Of a stretch of DNA of 64,000 bases, positions 33,211 through 46,400 are shown one piece after another. The stretch is taken from contig BCKK01000005.1 in the NCBI GenBank assembly GCA_001600615.1, forward strand, positions 1,265,559-1,329,558, written 5' to 3'. How positions within the stretch are numbered: the stretch's first letter is position 1; each line of letters opens with the position of its first letter. Below the pieces are notes generated by a model. The model saw only the letters and a list, made by a program, of their open reading frames with translations, did not search any database and was not told the DNA's origin. The DNA comes from Dioszegia crocea. Taxonomy: Eukaryota > Basidiomycota > Tremellomycetes > Tremellales > Bulleribasidiaceae. The position numbers were made by a program, and so were the translations under genes.

Positions 33211-35117
33211 ATGGTAGAACAAGCATCAGCTGCCCGTCCGAAAGACGATAAGAAGAAGGATAAGAAGAGGAAGCGAGAGGCAGCAGCAGCGGCGAGTGCT
33301 GAGACAGGTGTAGCAGGGTCATTGCTCGTTGGCGAGAATAAGGATGCAGAGCTGGACGATATCTTTGGGCAGAGTGTGAGTTGTTAAGAGCCGACAGGGT
33401 ATTCCAAGTATCCTTCGCAACAGCTGACACTGTAGACTGCCTACGTGCCTCCTGTTAGAGCAGCTCGACTGGCGGCATCAAAGAAGCCCAAAGCCGACAA
33501 GAGTGAAGTCGCCGAAGAGGCCATTGACGGCAAGGTGAAGAAAGCCAAGAAGAGCAAAGCCGAGGCTACGGCGGATGTGAGCGAAGCCGGTCCTTCCAAG
33601 TCTGCGCCAGCTGCGTCTGGCAGTGATGCTGCGTCTGAGGATGAAGAGGACGAGGATGAGGATGACAATATGGAGGATTTGGTGCACGAGACCCTACGAG
33701 CCAAGAAGACCCGCACCAAATCCGCCGATACCAAATATACCCCTCCCAACGAATCCCCACTCGACCGTGATCGCCGGTCGCTCTTCCTCGGCAACCTCCC
33801 CATCGAAGTCGCCAAGTCTAAACCTGCGGTGAACCAGCTTAAGGCGCATATCCTCACTTTTGCACCGGGTGCCAAGATTGAGTCGATACGGTTCAGGTCG
33901 GTGGCATTTGCGGCTCCTACGGCTGCGCTGCCAGAGGATGAAGAGGCGAATGAGGGCAAGAGACAGAAGAGAGAGATCGAGAGGGCGCGGAAGTGGAAAG
34001 AGGAGCAAGAAGTTTTGAAGGCTGGTGGGAAAGAGGCTGAGGAGGTTGATGCTAGTAAGAGTTACTTGGACACCAAGGGCAAGAGGAAGGTTGCGTTCAT
34101 CAAGAAGGATGTGAGTTGGTTTGGGTTATGGTCTCAAAGGTGTGGTGCTGATGGGTAGTTCCACGAAGATCTCGCAAGCTGTAACGGCTATGTCGTATTC
34201 GCCCACCCCCACCCTGACCGCTCGACAAAGGTGGCACCCATCTTAGACCCCTTCGAAGCGGCCGAAAAGGCCCTAAGCGCCAACGGTTCAGTCTTCCAAG
34301 AACGCACGATCCGCGTCGACCGACTTCGGAAACCATCAGCTGAGGGTCTTGCTTCCGCTACAACAGCGCTAGGCAAGCGGGATGCATGGCTACCGAGCGG
34401 AACAGATCCTAAGCGGAGTCTGTTTGTTGGAGGGTTGGACTACGCAGCGAAGGAAGAGGATGTCAGGGTGTTCTTTGAGGAATTGGTCAAGGCTGAAAGG
34501 GGAGCGAAGGAGGGAGGTGGGAGCTGGGTGACAGAAGTTAGGTTGATCAGGGATCGGGAAACTCAGATGGGCAAGGGGTTCGGATACGTCCACTTTGTGG
34601 TGAGTTATCAGGTTTCCATCCAGCAAGAGGTCCAAGCTGACTCTGTAAGGACCGGGAAAGCGCAGATGAAATTGTAGCTCTCCCATCGACCAAGCTAAAA
34701 TTCGCAAAAAGACCTCTCCGAGTCCAAACTTCTAAAACGCTACCAACAAGCGTGACCAACCCCAAAAAGCCAATCGCTGGTCTACCTTCCTCGTCCTCCT
34801 CATCCAAGCCCACTCCCCGGCCCCGACCCGTTGGACCGATAAAAGTCCCCAAGGGTGATCCGGCCCTGGGCGAAAAGCTCAAATCACTCTCCAAGGAAGA
34901 TCGGAAACTTGCCAAAGCGGCAGATAGTGATCGGGCTGCGAGGCGGTTGGCCAAGAAGCAGGCGGGCGCGCAAGGGAGGGGTGTGGAGAGTGGAGCTGTT
35001 AAGCTTGGACCTACTAAATCGGAGAGGAAGGATAGGAAGGGCGGTGCGGGTAAAGCCAAGAAGAGTAGGGTCAGGAGTAGTAATGCGCTTGCGAATATGA
35101 AGGGGAGTAGGACGTAG
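33211..35117 (+). CDS. NOP12: Nucleolar RNA-binding protein Nop12 (RBM34 family)
   Basis: Pre-60S ribosome biogenesis factor (5.8S/25S rRNA maturation). Exons 33211-33375, 33436-34110, 34159-34599 and 34650-35117; 582 residues. A Lys-rich nuclear-localisation N-terminus (KDDKKKDKKRKRE) and an acidic stretch (EDEEDEDEDD) come first, then two RRMs: RNP2 RSLFLGNLP in the first, and RSLFVGGLD with GKGFGYVHF in the second. The C-terminal basic region KVPKGDPALGEKLKSLSK and RKLAKAADSDRAARRLAKK is typical of Nop12. An in-frame ATG at 33163 would add 16 residues; I preferred 33211 because the added segment has no family resemblance. Confidence 0.88.
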
Positions 35118-35419
35118 GTCGGGCGGGATTTTGATAGGGAGGTAGTGTTGATATTGGTCCCTCCCTGGGGTTTGTGTATTGTGTCTCATATATGCATACG
35201 CCGAGACCTGAGATATGCGATCTAAGACATGATTTGTTATTGTCTCTGCACATGGCTCAGAGTGATATGACGAGGGGGAATGTTGCAGTTGGCCCAAAGG
35301 AAGATAATAGACGCGTTTTCGAAAATACATCAACAAGATACAAACTTCAACATTCCTTTCCCCTTCTTGCTCTACTGCATCTCTCCCAACCCTGTACACC
35401 TCACCCAACACTCTAGCCC
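35118..35419. other. Intergenic between NOP12 and the Uds1-type gene
   Basis: 302 bp between same-strand genes; no feature recognised. Confidence 0.5.
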
Positions 35420-38208
35420 ATGGCCATGCCCATCGCAATCAGCATGAACCATGGATCACCCGGCCTACACGCCCCTTCACCGACCTCACCAAGAATGACC
35501 AAAGCTGCCTTCTTCCGAGCGCGCTCTCCACCCGTCCTCGACCGAAGCAGCGCAACGGGCACGGCGCGTGCTCATAGTCCCAACGAGCTCGCAGCGAGGT
35601 TTCACCAGATGGAGACTGGGAACGAATCTGGCTATTCTCCAAGCCTAGAGCAAACTTCTGAATCGGATGATCATTCTCGCGGTGGTCTAGCACCCAATCG
35701 GCCTGGCTGGCAATCCCAGCCTAGCCGGGATGGATATGCTGCCAGTGTGGGAACTACGGGACATACGCCAGACCTCATGCCGGCTGAGAGAATACCGTAT
35801 GACCCTCCCCAGGCTGAGGGTTCGGGGTCTGGGTCGGGGAGTAGAGGTGGGGGTAGAGGATTGGCTTCGCCCGCGCCGGCCCAAGGAGCCGCAGGGGGGT
35901 CAGACGAAATGGTCATGTCCCTCCTGGCTGGACAGGCCGTTGTGGATTGTGAGACGATGGGTGTTGGGGGGTGGGAGGAAGTTGAGAGTTGGAAGAAGGT
36001 ACGTTTGGTCTGAGGGTATAGGGCCAAAGCTGATAAGGCAGGAATTGAACGTGTTGACTATTCGCCTAGACGCGGTGGTTGCTCGACATCAACGTGAAGT
36101 CAAGATTCTGACTGCTGCAAGGACGTTGCAGAAGCTTAACAATACGAATAAACGGATGAGCAAGCAGACGAGCGAGAGTTTGGAGCAGGCTGAAAAGCGA
36201 GTTCAGGCTGCAGAGCGTGTACGTTTATTCCTTATCCTTTACAAGTGACATACTGACAACAGTAGGAAGTGCTCGTTCTTAAAGATACAGAAGCAGATCT
36301 CCGGCGTCGATTAATGGAGCACTGGTCAGGTGTTATGGCGTGGGAAGTGCGTCGGCTGGAAAAGATCTCATCTGAGACTCAAGCAAGATTCAACCGTCAA
36401 TCCCGACATGTCGATTTGAACAAGGACCGGGAGGCTAAATTGCTCAAGCAGATGGGCGAACTAGAGACGGAGTGTGAAGTCCGACTAGGGCGTATCCAGG
36501 AATTGGACGGGGAGCTCCATCGGCGCACTGGGAAAGAGAAGGAGTTGGAGGCGATGGTTTTGGAATTGGGACGAAGAGAAAGGGGGGTAGAGGAGGAGCT
36601 GAGGGCGATGGAGAAGCAGAAGAGGGGCTTGGAGATTGAGAAGGAAGGTTGGGAACTGCAAAGACGGGCAGTGGAGAGGGATGGAGGATCTCATGAGGCT
36701 GAAAAGCGAGAATGGGCGAAAGAACGTGAAGAGTGGGCGAGCCATAAACGATTACTTGCTGAAGAAATGGAGAGGCTTATGAGGGATCGTCAGAAGATGT
36801 TAGATGCTGGGAAGACGAGTGAGAGGGATCGGGCGATGATGGAAGGTGTGAAATCAAGAATGGGGGAGATTTTGGGTCGGGGCGTGGCGGTACCGGACCA
36901 TGAGCTCGATGGGGCGTTAAGGGAGATGGGCAGTCTGGTTCAAAGGAGAGAGAAGGAGGTGGTCAGTCTTAGAGAAGAGATGAAGGAGGTGAATATGGGG
37001 TTGGAGCAGGAGTTGAGGCGAGTTTCGGCCGATCGGGATCAATGGAGAGGTCAAGTAGAGGTGTCCAAGGCCGATATAGTTGCGCTTGAACGTAAAGCAA
37101 GAGTGAGTCCTCATGTAAGGCCAACACTAATAATTAGGGCCAAACCGAACAGATTTCAGATCTAACACTGCGTAATGAAACGCTGGCAACTTCCCTCGTT
37201 GCGGCCCAAGCAGCAGTCACCAACATGTCATCCTCCCCTACCCAACTCAAATCCTTGCAGACGCGATGCGACGCCCTCACTGCTGAACTCGACAGCATCG
37301 CCGGTCAGTTTAACGAAGTATGGACTATCCTTCCTCCTCTTTCTCGCCGAATCGACGCCCAACTCGCCCGGCCTGACGGATCTTCGGTAGATGGTGTATC
37401 CAGTCCCACCAAATCGCTCAATTTCGCGGCATTACAGCAACTGTATACGCCCACAAAGGAAGAATTTGGAGGTATTGATGAGATGCTCGATAGAGTGAGG
37501 GGGATGGTGGAGGATGGAAAGAATCTTGTTCAGCGCGTAGTACGCTTGGGGCAGGAGAGGGAAATGTACAAGTCAAATGCTGCAAAGGCGAAGAAACTCG
37601 TTGAGGATAGTAGGGGAAGTTTGGAGACGTATCAGCAGCAGGTGGCGGTGTTGGAGGATAGGTTAGCCAAGTCTGGGTCGTCAGAGAGTCATTTCTTGTG
37701 AGTCTTACCGCCGCCTAGCCACATTCCCCTTCTTGCCCTACGTGCGCTTCCTCGTCCCCCTTCCCCATCCTAATTGTGACTGACGATATTAGGGAAGAAC
37801 TCAATACGCTCCGCTCGGCACTAGACACTGCTCAAATATCCAAACGACAAGCAGAGGCCAGACTGAAGGCCGCGAGCGATACAGTCTCACGACTCGAAAA
37901 GGCGAATGCGGACTTATCTACCCGCGCATTGAGCCTGGCGGACGATGCGGAGGTCCAGCGCGGTACGCTCGTCAAGAAGATGCAAGCGGAGATTGGGGAG
38001 GTGAGGCGACAATTGGACGATGTGCAGAATGGGGCGGACGAGGAACGGATGCAAGGTCAGACGCAGCGAATACAGCTTTTAGATGAGGTGAGTACAAAGT
38101 CTGGATGTGTGGGGATAAGCTGATGGGTCATAGCTTAATTCACTGCAAGCTGAAGTTGGAGAGCTGAGGAAACAACTTCGGTTAGTTAAGGGTGGACCGG
38201 GGAAATGA
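35420..38208 (+). CDS. Coiled-coil protein with Uds1 (up-regulated during septation) domain
   Basis: Predicted 835 residues. Exons 35420-35998, 36042-36218, 36266-37102, 37153-37697, 37793-38087 and 38134-38208. Residues 1 to about 160 are Ser/Pro/Gly-rich. The segment MSLLAGQAVVDCETMGVGG, then VESWKKELNVLTIRLDAVV and KILTAARTLQKL, matches my knowledge of the Uds1 domain of fungal septation-linked proteins. From about 210 to the end the protein is almost continuous heptad-rich coiled coil with many Glu/Arg/Lys (for example the region encoded at 36390-37100). No motor head or membrane segment. It may act as a septum or cortical scaffold. Identification rests on the short Uds1 segment, so the family name is moderately sure and the function is inference. 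Confidence 0.75.
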
Positions 38209-38496
38209 AGGATGTTGATTTACGGGCAGTATATAATCTTGACACGACCAGTAACGCTTAGATCTCAATATGGCGCAGTAATCACTGAGGATCGGCATGA
38301 GCGGTATCATACTGATCAAACTGGTATTGACTGGGAACGTCCACGGATGGTCGTACGTTTCGTCCTTTGTTTCTTTTCCTTCGTCTACGAGACAAAGGAG
38401 TCTGAATAACTTGACATCTCAAGTGGACTTACGCCAACAGACTGGTGCCATCTTGTTATACTCCTTCTAAACTCCCCTGACACCGACCGCGCTGCA

Positions 38497-39475
38497 ATGC
38501 CACTGGGCACAGAGCTCGAGCAGGGAGGCCTGAATGCCTGGTCCAAAGCTCAGCAAGCGGCACTATACCATCGTCATCTCGCCGAGCAGCAGGCCAAGGA
38601 CGCGGCGAAGGATGAAAAGGACGCAAAAGAGAAGAAGGACAAGAAGAAGAAGGAAAAAGATGTGGTCAAGGTCGATCATATCACTGCTGCCACTGTCGTT
38701 GCGAAGATTGTGGGCCATCACTCATTGAACTGAAGCATGTCGTCCTACACTGACTTGGGCAGTTGCATAAGTGGTGTCCTGCCTCGTATGAGTTTCTCGA
38801 CATGTTCGGCCCGCCTCACATCGTCTTGCCCGTCTTTACCGCACTGCACATCCTATACTGGTATGCCTACCCTCATCATGTGTCCACTGACAAAACAGGA
38901 GTCTTGCACCATGGTACCTCTCCCTACTCCTTCCCATACCGTTAACTCACATCTTACCCATATCACTCTCCCTCAAATCCCTGTACTCATCCTCTGCAAC
39001 TCTCGAAAAGGGGTACAGCGAGGACAAGCGGGCATGGGAGAAGACATGCTCCGGACTCAAGAACAAGGGCGAAGAAACGGCAGATTTCCCAGACCCGCCT
39101 GGACCGCCCGCACCGTGGTTGATTTGTGTGCGGGATAGGAAAGCTTGGCTAGCTTATTGGGTATCCGTTGGCGGGGTGGAGTATCTTGAGTTGTTGTGTT
39201 TTGGGGATCAAGCTACGGGGCTTATGTGGTGGCCTAGAGTCAGTATATGTCTGCGTCAGGGCTGATATTTGCAGATCAAGGCGATATTCTACATTTCGCT
39301 GTATTGTGTTTGGGAAGAGGACGAGAAGAAGCGTCAGACCACTGGAGCTCTTAAGTTGCTCGATGGGTTTTTGCCGGATCCGCGATCAGACAAGAAGGAG
39401 AAGGAGCGGGAAAAGGAGAAGGCGAAGCAGAAGGAAAAGGAAAAGGAGAAGAAGGAGGCAAGGCGAGAAGAGTAG
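38497..39475 (+). CDS. Small multi-span membrane protein with Lys/Glu-rich tail, unknown function
   Basis: Predicted 283 residues. Exons 38497-38709, 38763-38860, 38899-39238 and 39275-39475. A charged N-terminal helix (AKDEKDAKEKKDKKKKEKD) is followed by HKWCPASYEFLDMFGPP and two adjacent hydrophobic spans (IVLPVFTALHILYW and YLSLLLPIPLTHILPI), a loop with DFPDPPGPPAPW, then weaker spans around WLAYWVSVGGVEYLELL and IKAIFYISLYCVW. The C-terminus is another Lys/Glu repeat (EKEREKEKAKQKEKEKEK). Both charged arms would be cytosolic if the spans are even in number. The first donor (GTGGGC) is weak; it was kept because the downstream frame demands it. I do not recognise the family. Confidence 0.65.
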
Positions 39476-39830
39476 CGTGATTCTGCACCGTATGTTTCTC
39501 GGATTGTCGCAATGTCATCGAGAGCGTCAGGGCATCAGAAGCACGCTCTGTAAGCGCGGGACCACCGAATCTATACGCGATGATCAGTTCCCGGACCCTC
39601 GCTTGGCCGTCGACCAGACAGGCGTCAGTGCTAGTCAGCACAACCTGGGATAACCAAACAAAACATATATCAGGGTATCTATATCGAAAAGGTACCTAAT
39701 ACAAGAAGCCCAAATTTCGACTCTTTCACCCAATGCACAATGTCCGCTCCCACAAGTCGTAGACAGCTTCAACAGTCCGACATCACTCCCTTCGTACCGA
39801 CACTTGATCCACAGGCCGATCCCCACACCC
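39476..39830. other. Intergenic between convergent genes
   Basis: 355 bp of 3' regions of the small membrane protein and the RhoGAP gene; nothing else seen. Confidence 0.5.
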
Positions 39831-42800
39831 TCAAACCAACATCTCCCTAGTCCTCACTGAATCACGCACGTCCACGCCGCCGGGACCCGCACTCAAGCGC
39901 TTCGCTCGACCCCCCTCCTGTGTATCCCCACCTTCATCCGTCTCCGAGGCCCCATCGTCTTCTTTACGCTTCACCCCCGACCCATTTGAGCTGTTCCCGC
40001 TACTCGAACGCGGTTGTCGCTCTGCACCGCCCGACTGGAAGAATATTGGGGGTCCGCGCCGGATGAATGAAGCGGGATTCGCAGGGGCAGAGTGTGATCC
40101 CGACCCATTTGACACCGACGACAATTCAGGACCAAAGCCTAGACCCATGGATGGTATAGACGCCGATGAAGTCACTGAGCCATTGGAGGATTTGCCAAGG
40201 CGGAGTGGGAGATTGGTGGAGGATCCAGCATACATGTCTGCGATGGGTGTGGAGGTTGCCGAGGACGAGAATGCCTTCGCCCGCTCTTGGACTGAGCCGG
40301 ATGGGTATGGCGTCTCGGCCGGATCGACCGGTTCCCTCGGTAATTCCTTCTCCAGCATTGCGTCCGCTAGACTCTCCTGTCGGTCCGACTCGCTCTCGAA
40401 TGATGGTAACCGAGGAGAATCGGTGCGCAGCTCAATCCGCGGTGGCGATGGCTGAACGATCGAAACGGGTGGCTCATCCTTCTGAGGTGGGGTGGGAGAT
40501 GCCGAGCTGAACAAACGCGAAAGACTTGGTTTCTTCGGCAGATTCATAGTCTTTCGAGGTTTGTCCAGCACGGGGACCGAGAGGGGTGCTTCGACGGTAT
40601 GCCTAGACACAGGGGAGGAGGACCGGGAGATGTCTTCGATCGTGGCAAGGTTGACTGATGTATCACCGAAGTCGATCAGGTCTAATGCTGTCTCAGTTCC
40701 GGTTACGGCAGGGGGGGTGGTGAAGAGTTCATCTCGACGCTCGAGGAGCTCAGTGAGAACTGTGCCGGGGATATTGAGAGATGGTCCGAGAGACAGCATC
40801 AATGCGTTGAGTGTCATTCGATTCATCCCAGAGTGGCTAGGGATGAGCTGGAGGAGTCGGATGATGTCGGCGAGGAGGAACCAGTGGGCGATGGGGAGGA
40901 GAAGAAGGAGGGCTGAGAGGTCTTCGGGCTCATCACCGAGGTCGACCACGCTTGGGTTCGATGGGGAGATCCGGACTGCTGCTTCGAATCGCGGCGACAA
41001 CTCTTTCGTAAGGAGGGGTGATGGCACTATTGTCAGTATTGTAAATAAGAGTCACTCACGATCTCGCAGATAAGACTTGAAGAGGCCAGACACAGCATGA
41101 GGGTCTAAATCTCCAGGATGACAATCTGACATGTCTATATCCGCGCCTGGAAATCAGCATTGCCCATACAATCAGCCTCACCTGAATCGAACTCTTTCCG
41201 TAGTCGGTTCAAATGGCTACTCCGGCCACTTATTCGGAAGATGCCCTCCTCTTTCGGTCCCCAGATCTCAACTGACAAGTCAGCCAAATCCACGCGTGAA
41301 CTCACGATAATCAACAGTGCGAACCACAACAGCTGGTAGACATTCCCTTCTTCGCTTCTCCCACGGGCTCATACCCCTTACATCCTGCCCGGCATCTACC
41401 ACTCCCCACGCCCTGCCCGCCTCGGTGATATCACAGCCGAACACCCTTCCCGTCCGGTTCCCAGCGGGTCTCAGTATCGCCGAGGGGTGCAATATTGGCC
41501 CGTCTACCGTAGACCCCATAGTCGCTTGGGCAGACACACTGCGGTCTCTGCTGACCTTCCGGTGGAACTTCGGCGGCTCCAGGCTTTCCCTTCGACCATC
41601 TCCTCCAGCAACGGATGATAGCCCGCTGATACTTCCTCCCATTCCTCGTGCACGCAAACCGGCCCATCCCTTCTGAACCGCTGAGTTTGCCGACCCAATC
41701 ATCCGCTGGGCTGAAGCTGGTATGCGCTGTTGCGCCGACGTGAAGGCGGATGAGGCCGAGGTGGCGATAGTAGAGCTCGACTCGGAGCGGGAGATGCCCG
41801 AATGTTGAGCCGTAGTCGTCCACGCGGCTATCCGACTCCGGATATTACTATCGCGGGTCGGCTGGGTGGATATAGGAGGGGAGTATGCTGGTCGTCCGAC
41901 ACCTTCGCCAAGCCGACTGCGCGATGGACCTGGAGCAGCGGCGATACTGGCGTATGATATTTTGCTCGGGTGATCAGGGGGTTTGGCTAATTCGGAGGAG
42001 GTTTCAGTTGCTACACCCCTACGAGGAGGAAGCTCTGGAGGCAAAGATGCTGAGGGTGTCAAGGTCTCCTCGGAAGACACTGGGGATCTCGACTTTGAGC
42101 GCAGGACGACCTGGCCAGATGCGCGCCTCAACCAGCTTGGCTTGGTCTTGGGCAAAGGCTTTGCGTTGGAGTCAAGGGAAGAGCGGGCAGAGGTGGTACT
42201 GAGCGATACCACGCTCTGGTTTGGGATAGGATTTGGTTGATTCTGGATAGAGGGAGTAGGGGGTTCTGACTTGGCGATGTCGGCATATGTTGCACCTAGT
42301 GGAGAGGGACGTAAGGATGCTCGTCTCGCCGCCAGTAAAGGACGGCCTTCCTTTGTGTCTCTGCAAAGTCAGTAACTGCAGATTCAAGTTTGAAAGGATA
42401 CGCGCAATTCAGCCGCTTTGGATCCTTCCGCATTGAACCAATTCGCGCCCTCCTGATTCTTCTGCACCTCCTTAATACTCGACACAGAGGTTGTGCGGTA
42501 CGAGACCGGCCTTTCCGGCTTCGCTGTGACTTTGGTCACACTCGGTCCAGCGACCGAGATGGGGGAGGTAAGGCTGTCGCGAGATTTGGTGGAAGCTGCG
42601 GAAGTGGAAGGTGGCCGTTTGGCGACAGAGGCATAATCATTGAGATTAAGCGTTATGGTGGCGATATGAGCGGATAATCGCCTGCCATCGTCCTTGATCT
42701 CGGACACAGGCCGAGATCTCTCACCCTTGATGGAGTGCACAGACTGACGCGTAGACGAGCGACGCCGGTTGTCATTTTCCGATATTTCGGAAAGTGGCCG

Positions 42801-42929
42801 AGACCGGTGCGCTATCGCTTCGGGCATGATGGGCGGATTGGGGAGAGCAGGAGAGAGGGTGAATGGGGAGGTCGCGTGAGCTGACTCGATGTTGTGCTGG
42901 GAGGACAGGGAGGGACCGGCCTCCGTCAT
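39831..42929 (-). CDS. RhoGAP-domain protein with long disordered flanks
   Basis: GTPase-activating protein for Rho/Cdc42-type GTPases. Exons, reading leftwards: 42929-42406, 42360-41306, 41271-41182, 41146-41060 and 41026-39831; about 983 residues. Residues 1 to about 520 are Ser/Pro/Arg-rich and low complexity. The GAP domain follows: EEGIFRISGRSSHLNRLRKEF carries the catalytic arginine finger (FRISG), then DLDPHAVSGLFKSYLRDLPSPLL and MTLNALMLSLGPSLNIP. A 300-residue Ser-rich tail follows. The first junction keeps frame only with a GC donor (GCGCGT at 42405-42400); a GT donor at 42401 shifts the frame. If that reading is wrong, the upstream 174 codons may be a separate leader or an assembly error is present. 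Convergent with the small membrane protein gene. Confidence 0.85.
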
Positions 42930-43451
42930 GGCGGTGTGGGGAGTGGAGATGAGAGGGACGCGATTCCGTGTGGCGAAAAGGGGTATGTTTAGGTCTAATT
43001 CATCTAGAGATCCGCCTACATGAGACTGTGGGGGAGAGGGAGCGACTGGCTAAGTCTGTACTGGCCTCCAATTGCGTGTTGACAAGACTCGGCGAGGCGG
43101 CACGGTGTATAGAAAGGCCCGTTTCAGGAACCCCAAAACACGGTCTTAACCTTGTCTCACAAACTAGTGGCAAGTCGCTAGTGGCTGCGGTGTGTCGGTA
43201 TGCAACGAGGCTTGCTGCTCTCCGTGGTGGGCTATGGAAAGTGAAGAGAAGAGAATTTCCTCTTCACCTATGCATCTGCTGACGGTCAGGGTCACCCGAA
43301 GTACGAAGCGATCTATATTGCGAAGTCCCCTTCCCGCTCATTTACGTACTCGATCGACAGGCACCAATGCGTGTCATCTGCGGCATTTCACCCTCTACAA
43401 AAGATGCCAAGCTCATACAGCCAGGATCGAGATTCGATATCAGGATCAAGA
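42930..43451. other. Intergenic between synaptojanin 3' end and RhoGAP 5' end
   Basis: 522 bp; presumed RhoGAP promoter on the minus strand. No feature recognised. Confidence 0.5.
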
Positions 43452-46400
43452 TCAAGGGGTCACTGACGATACGCTCGTGCTCCTGAGGTTCTTTGGCTTC
43501 GCAACCACTGGTGGTGGCTTCTTTTCGGTCTTTTGCGGTGAGACCTGTTTGGGCATGACGGGGGCGGGAAGGTCATTGGGTGGTGACCCGTCCATATCTA
43601 GCGTGGCCTTCAGAGATGGCTGACGGTCAGGTAATGGGGGCGCGGCGCGCGAGCGACCGAGGGTGGATGATGGCGTGGAGATGATCATGTATTCGCCCGT
43701 GGATGCGGCCGTAATGCTAGGGGATTCAAGTTCTGGACTTGTGACGGATGGGGGACGGGGAGCGACGGGTGGTGGTTTGCGATAAGAGGGATTGGAGGAT
43801 GAGGATGGTTTTCGATTAGTCTCGAAAGCTGAGATAGCATTTGCGACGGATCCCTTTTTGGGGGCGGCCAAGGGGATCGATGATGCAGGGTCGAGTGTGG
43901 GTTTACGAGCGGGCAATTGCGGCTTGGCTACTGATGCTGCAGATGTTCGACGTGGGACAATTGGGGCGTGACCGGCTGCATATAAGGGAGAGGATGACAG
44001 TGGATCGAAAGAATCGGCAATAGCAGCTGCTGAAGGCCGAGGAGGTAATTTGGGAATAGTGCTCGATGGGACGGGGCGTGAGGATGAAGAAGGATTTGCC
44101 GAGGAAGAGGGTGCATTGCGTACAGAAGGGGGAGGCGCCGGACCGCGTTTCCCAACGGCTGGTGATGGGCTAGACTGCGGATTCGTAGAGAGCGAGGTTT
44201 TCGCCAACATGCGGCTTGGGTCTGTCATATCAGCAATTGAGCAGGCTGATAGTAACCTCACCGTCATCGTCTTCTCCCATCAAATCGCGCATCCCGCGTT
44301 CTTCCAGCCCCGAGAAACCTTGCTCGGACCCCATCTGGCGCAGGATCTCCTTGGTGATCTTGTCCTTCTTGGCGCGATCCACCTCTCGGACCGTACCATC
44401 AAAGACGGCATACACTGGCCGATGATCTGAAGTTCTCAATTCGGCGCGTTCATATGCGGCCAGCTGGATTGCGCCCTTGTACAGCACCCGATCGGTCCAA
44501 GCAGGTATCCGAGCCTTTTCGGAACTATCGTAGATGTCGGTACCATTGTCACTATGGATCAGCTGGAATGTTCTCAAGCATGTTAACATCGCACTCACTA
44601 TTTGTATGTCGGGCGGAACTTGATTGGGCCTTCAGCATACCCGTTGAATACCTCTCCTTCATTCATGGCTTGCAAAAGCTGATCCGAACCTAGTAATTGG
44701 TCCAGTTGGTCGTTCTCTGCGTAATTCCGAACGGCTTCGTTGGAATTTTCAATCCGGTAGTTGAAGTCGGCGGACCAAATCACGATGCTGAGAAATCAGC
44801 TGGTTCTCGGTGTATGCGGAGCAAAGAAAACTCACTCGTGATCCTCGATCGTCTTGCCACGCAGGAACTTCAACCCACTGTCGATCGTCCTGTAATCGGC
44901 ATTTCGCTCAGACACGTTGGAGTGTCCAGCCGCCAGATGACAAGTCATGAAGCAGACTGTCGAGTCAAAGAGGCTGAATCGGATCCCGACTCCACCTTTG
45001 TTGCCAGACAACCCTTGTAGGCCAGTCTTTTTCGTGGCGGACTCGACGTGCCGCATCGCAGAGGCCATGTTGGATTTGACTACCACAATGAGGGCCGTAC
45101 CGACGAGCTATCTATCAGCCTATGTATGCCAGGAAGGCTTGGACATACCTGTTCACTGCGATACAGGATGTAACCCGAATTTTTACCTTTCCGCATAGCG
45201 AAGGTATCCATGATGTACTTCTCCCACATCCGTCTGGCTCATCAGCAGAGCGCCAAAGTTGAGCTCACCTTTTGGCTGGGTCGGTCTGTAATATTTGACC
45301 AGCAGTGAGCTCCACAATCTCCTGGAAGGCAATCATATAGACATCCGCACTGGGATATTAGCTCTTAGTGAACCAAATTCAAATGAACTTACTCTGGATG
45401 CGAATCAGGAAATAGCCAGGGATCGAGAGACTCATCCGGCGCCTTGCCGTTAAGGTTCCATGTTCCAGAGAATATCGTCACTGCACGCGACTGGGAGTAT
45501 TCATTGATCCGAGCGTTCAAGGCAGATTGGACCGAGTCGCTTATCGGGTCGAACAGAATCACTTGGCGTTGTCCAGCCATCATTCCCTGATGATCAGACC
45601 GAAACTTGATGTAGACATATAATGCTCACCAAAAGCATATCTATAGCTGCCTGTTTACCCTTATCTTGGAAATTGTTGATGTAGGCTCTGGTAGGTCAGC
45701 CACATTGCTCTCCCCAGGAAAAAGCCTGACTTACCGTCCGACCGACTTTGTCGCGTCACTCAGCAGTCCGGCAAATGTTTTCTTCCCGCTTCTCGTAGCG
45801 CTGGTGTTGAGCGCTCCAGTTCCAGCATAGATTTTAGATAATCGGTCTCCGTTATCGGCCCATAGCTCTCGATGGGCCGCCGACAAAGCTGCAGAGCCCT
45901 GCAGGGGTGAATCAACGGAGGCAAGAAAGGAGTTGAGGGTGAGTAAGGACATGACGTCTTGGACGTAGTTGGTCCGATCTAGACTGATATCGTAAGCTAA
46001 ATCAAGTGAACGGACATACCAGTCCAGACAATTGACCCTGAAGACACCCCGCTGCTGCTCCACGATCTGCCCCGATTGGGAATCTACCGCCGTCCACCCA
46101 AACTCCTGCCTCGAGACAATCACCTCCCTCAGCCTGGTCCCAAAGTCGTATCGCACACCCTCATGTCCGTGGGACCTGACAGTCGCATGGAAATCATACG
46201 GCGTAAGCTCGACCGTCCGATTCTGCTCCGCCTCCAACTGAGCCTTGTCGTTTGGCGCCATCTGATCCAGGGTCGCTTTTAGGGATTCGAGGTGGTCCGA
46301 GTACGAAGCGGAGAGCATAGCTTCGGCATCTTTCATTCCGAGTAGATTGATAGCGTGGACAGAGTGATAGTGCTCCAGCAGCTCCATGAAGTGCTTGTCG

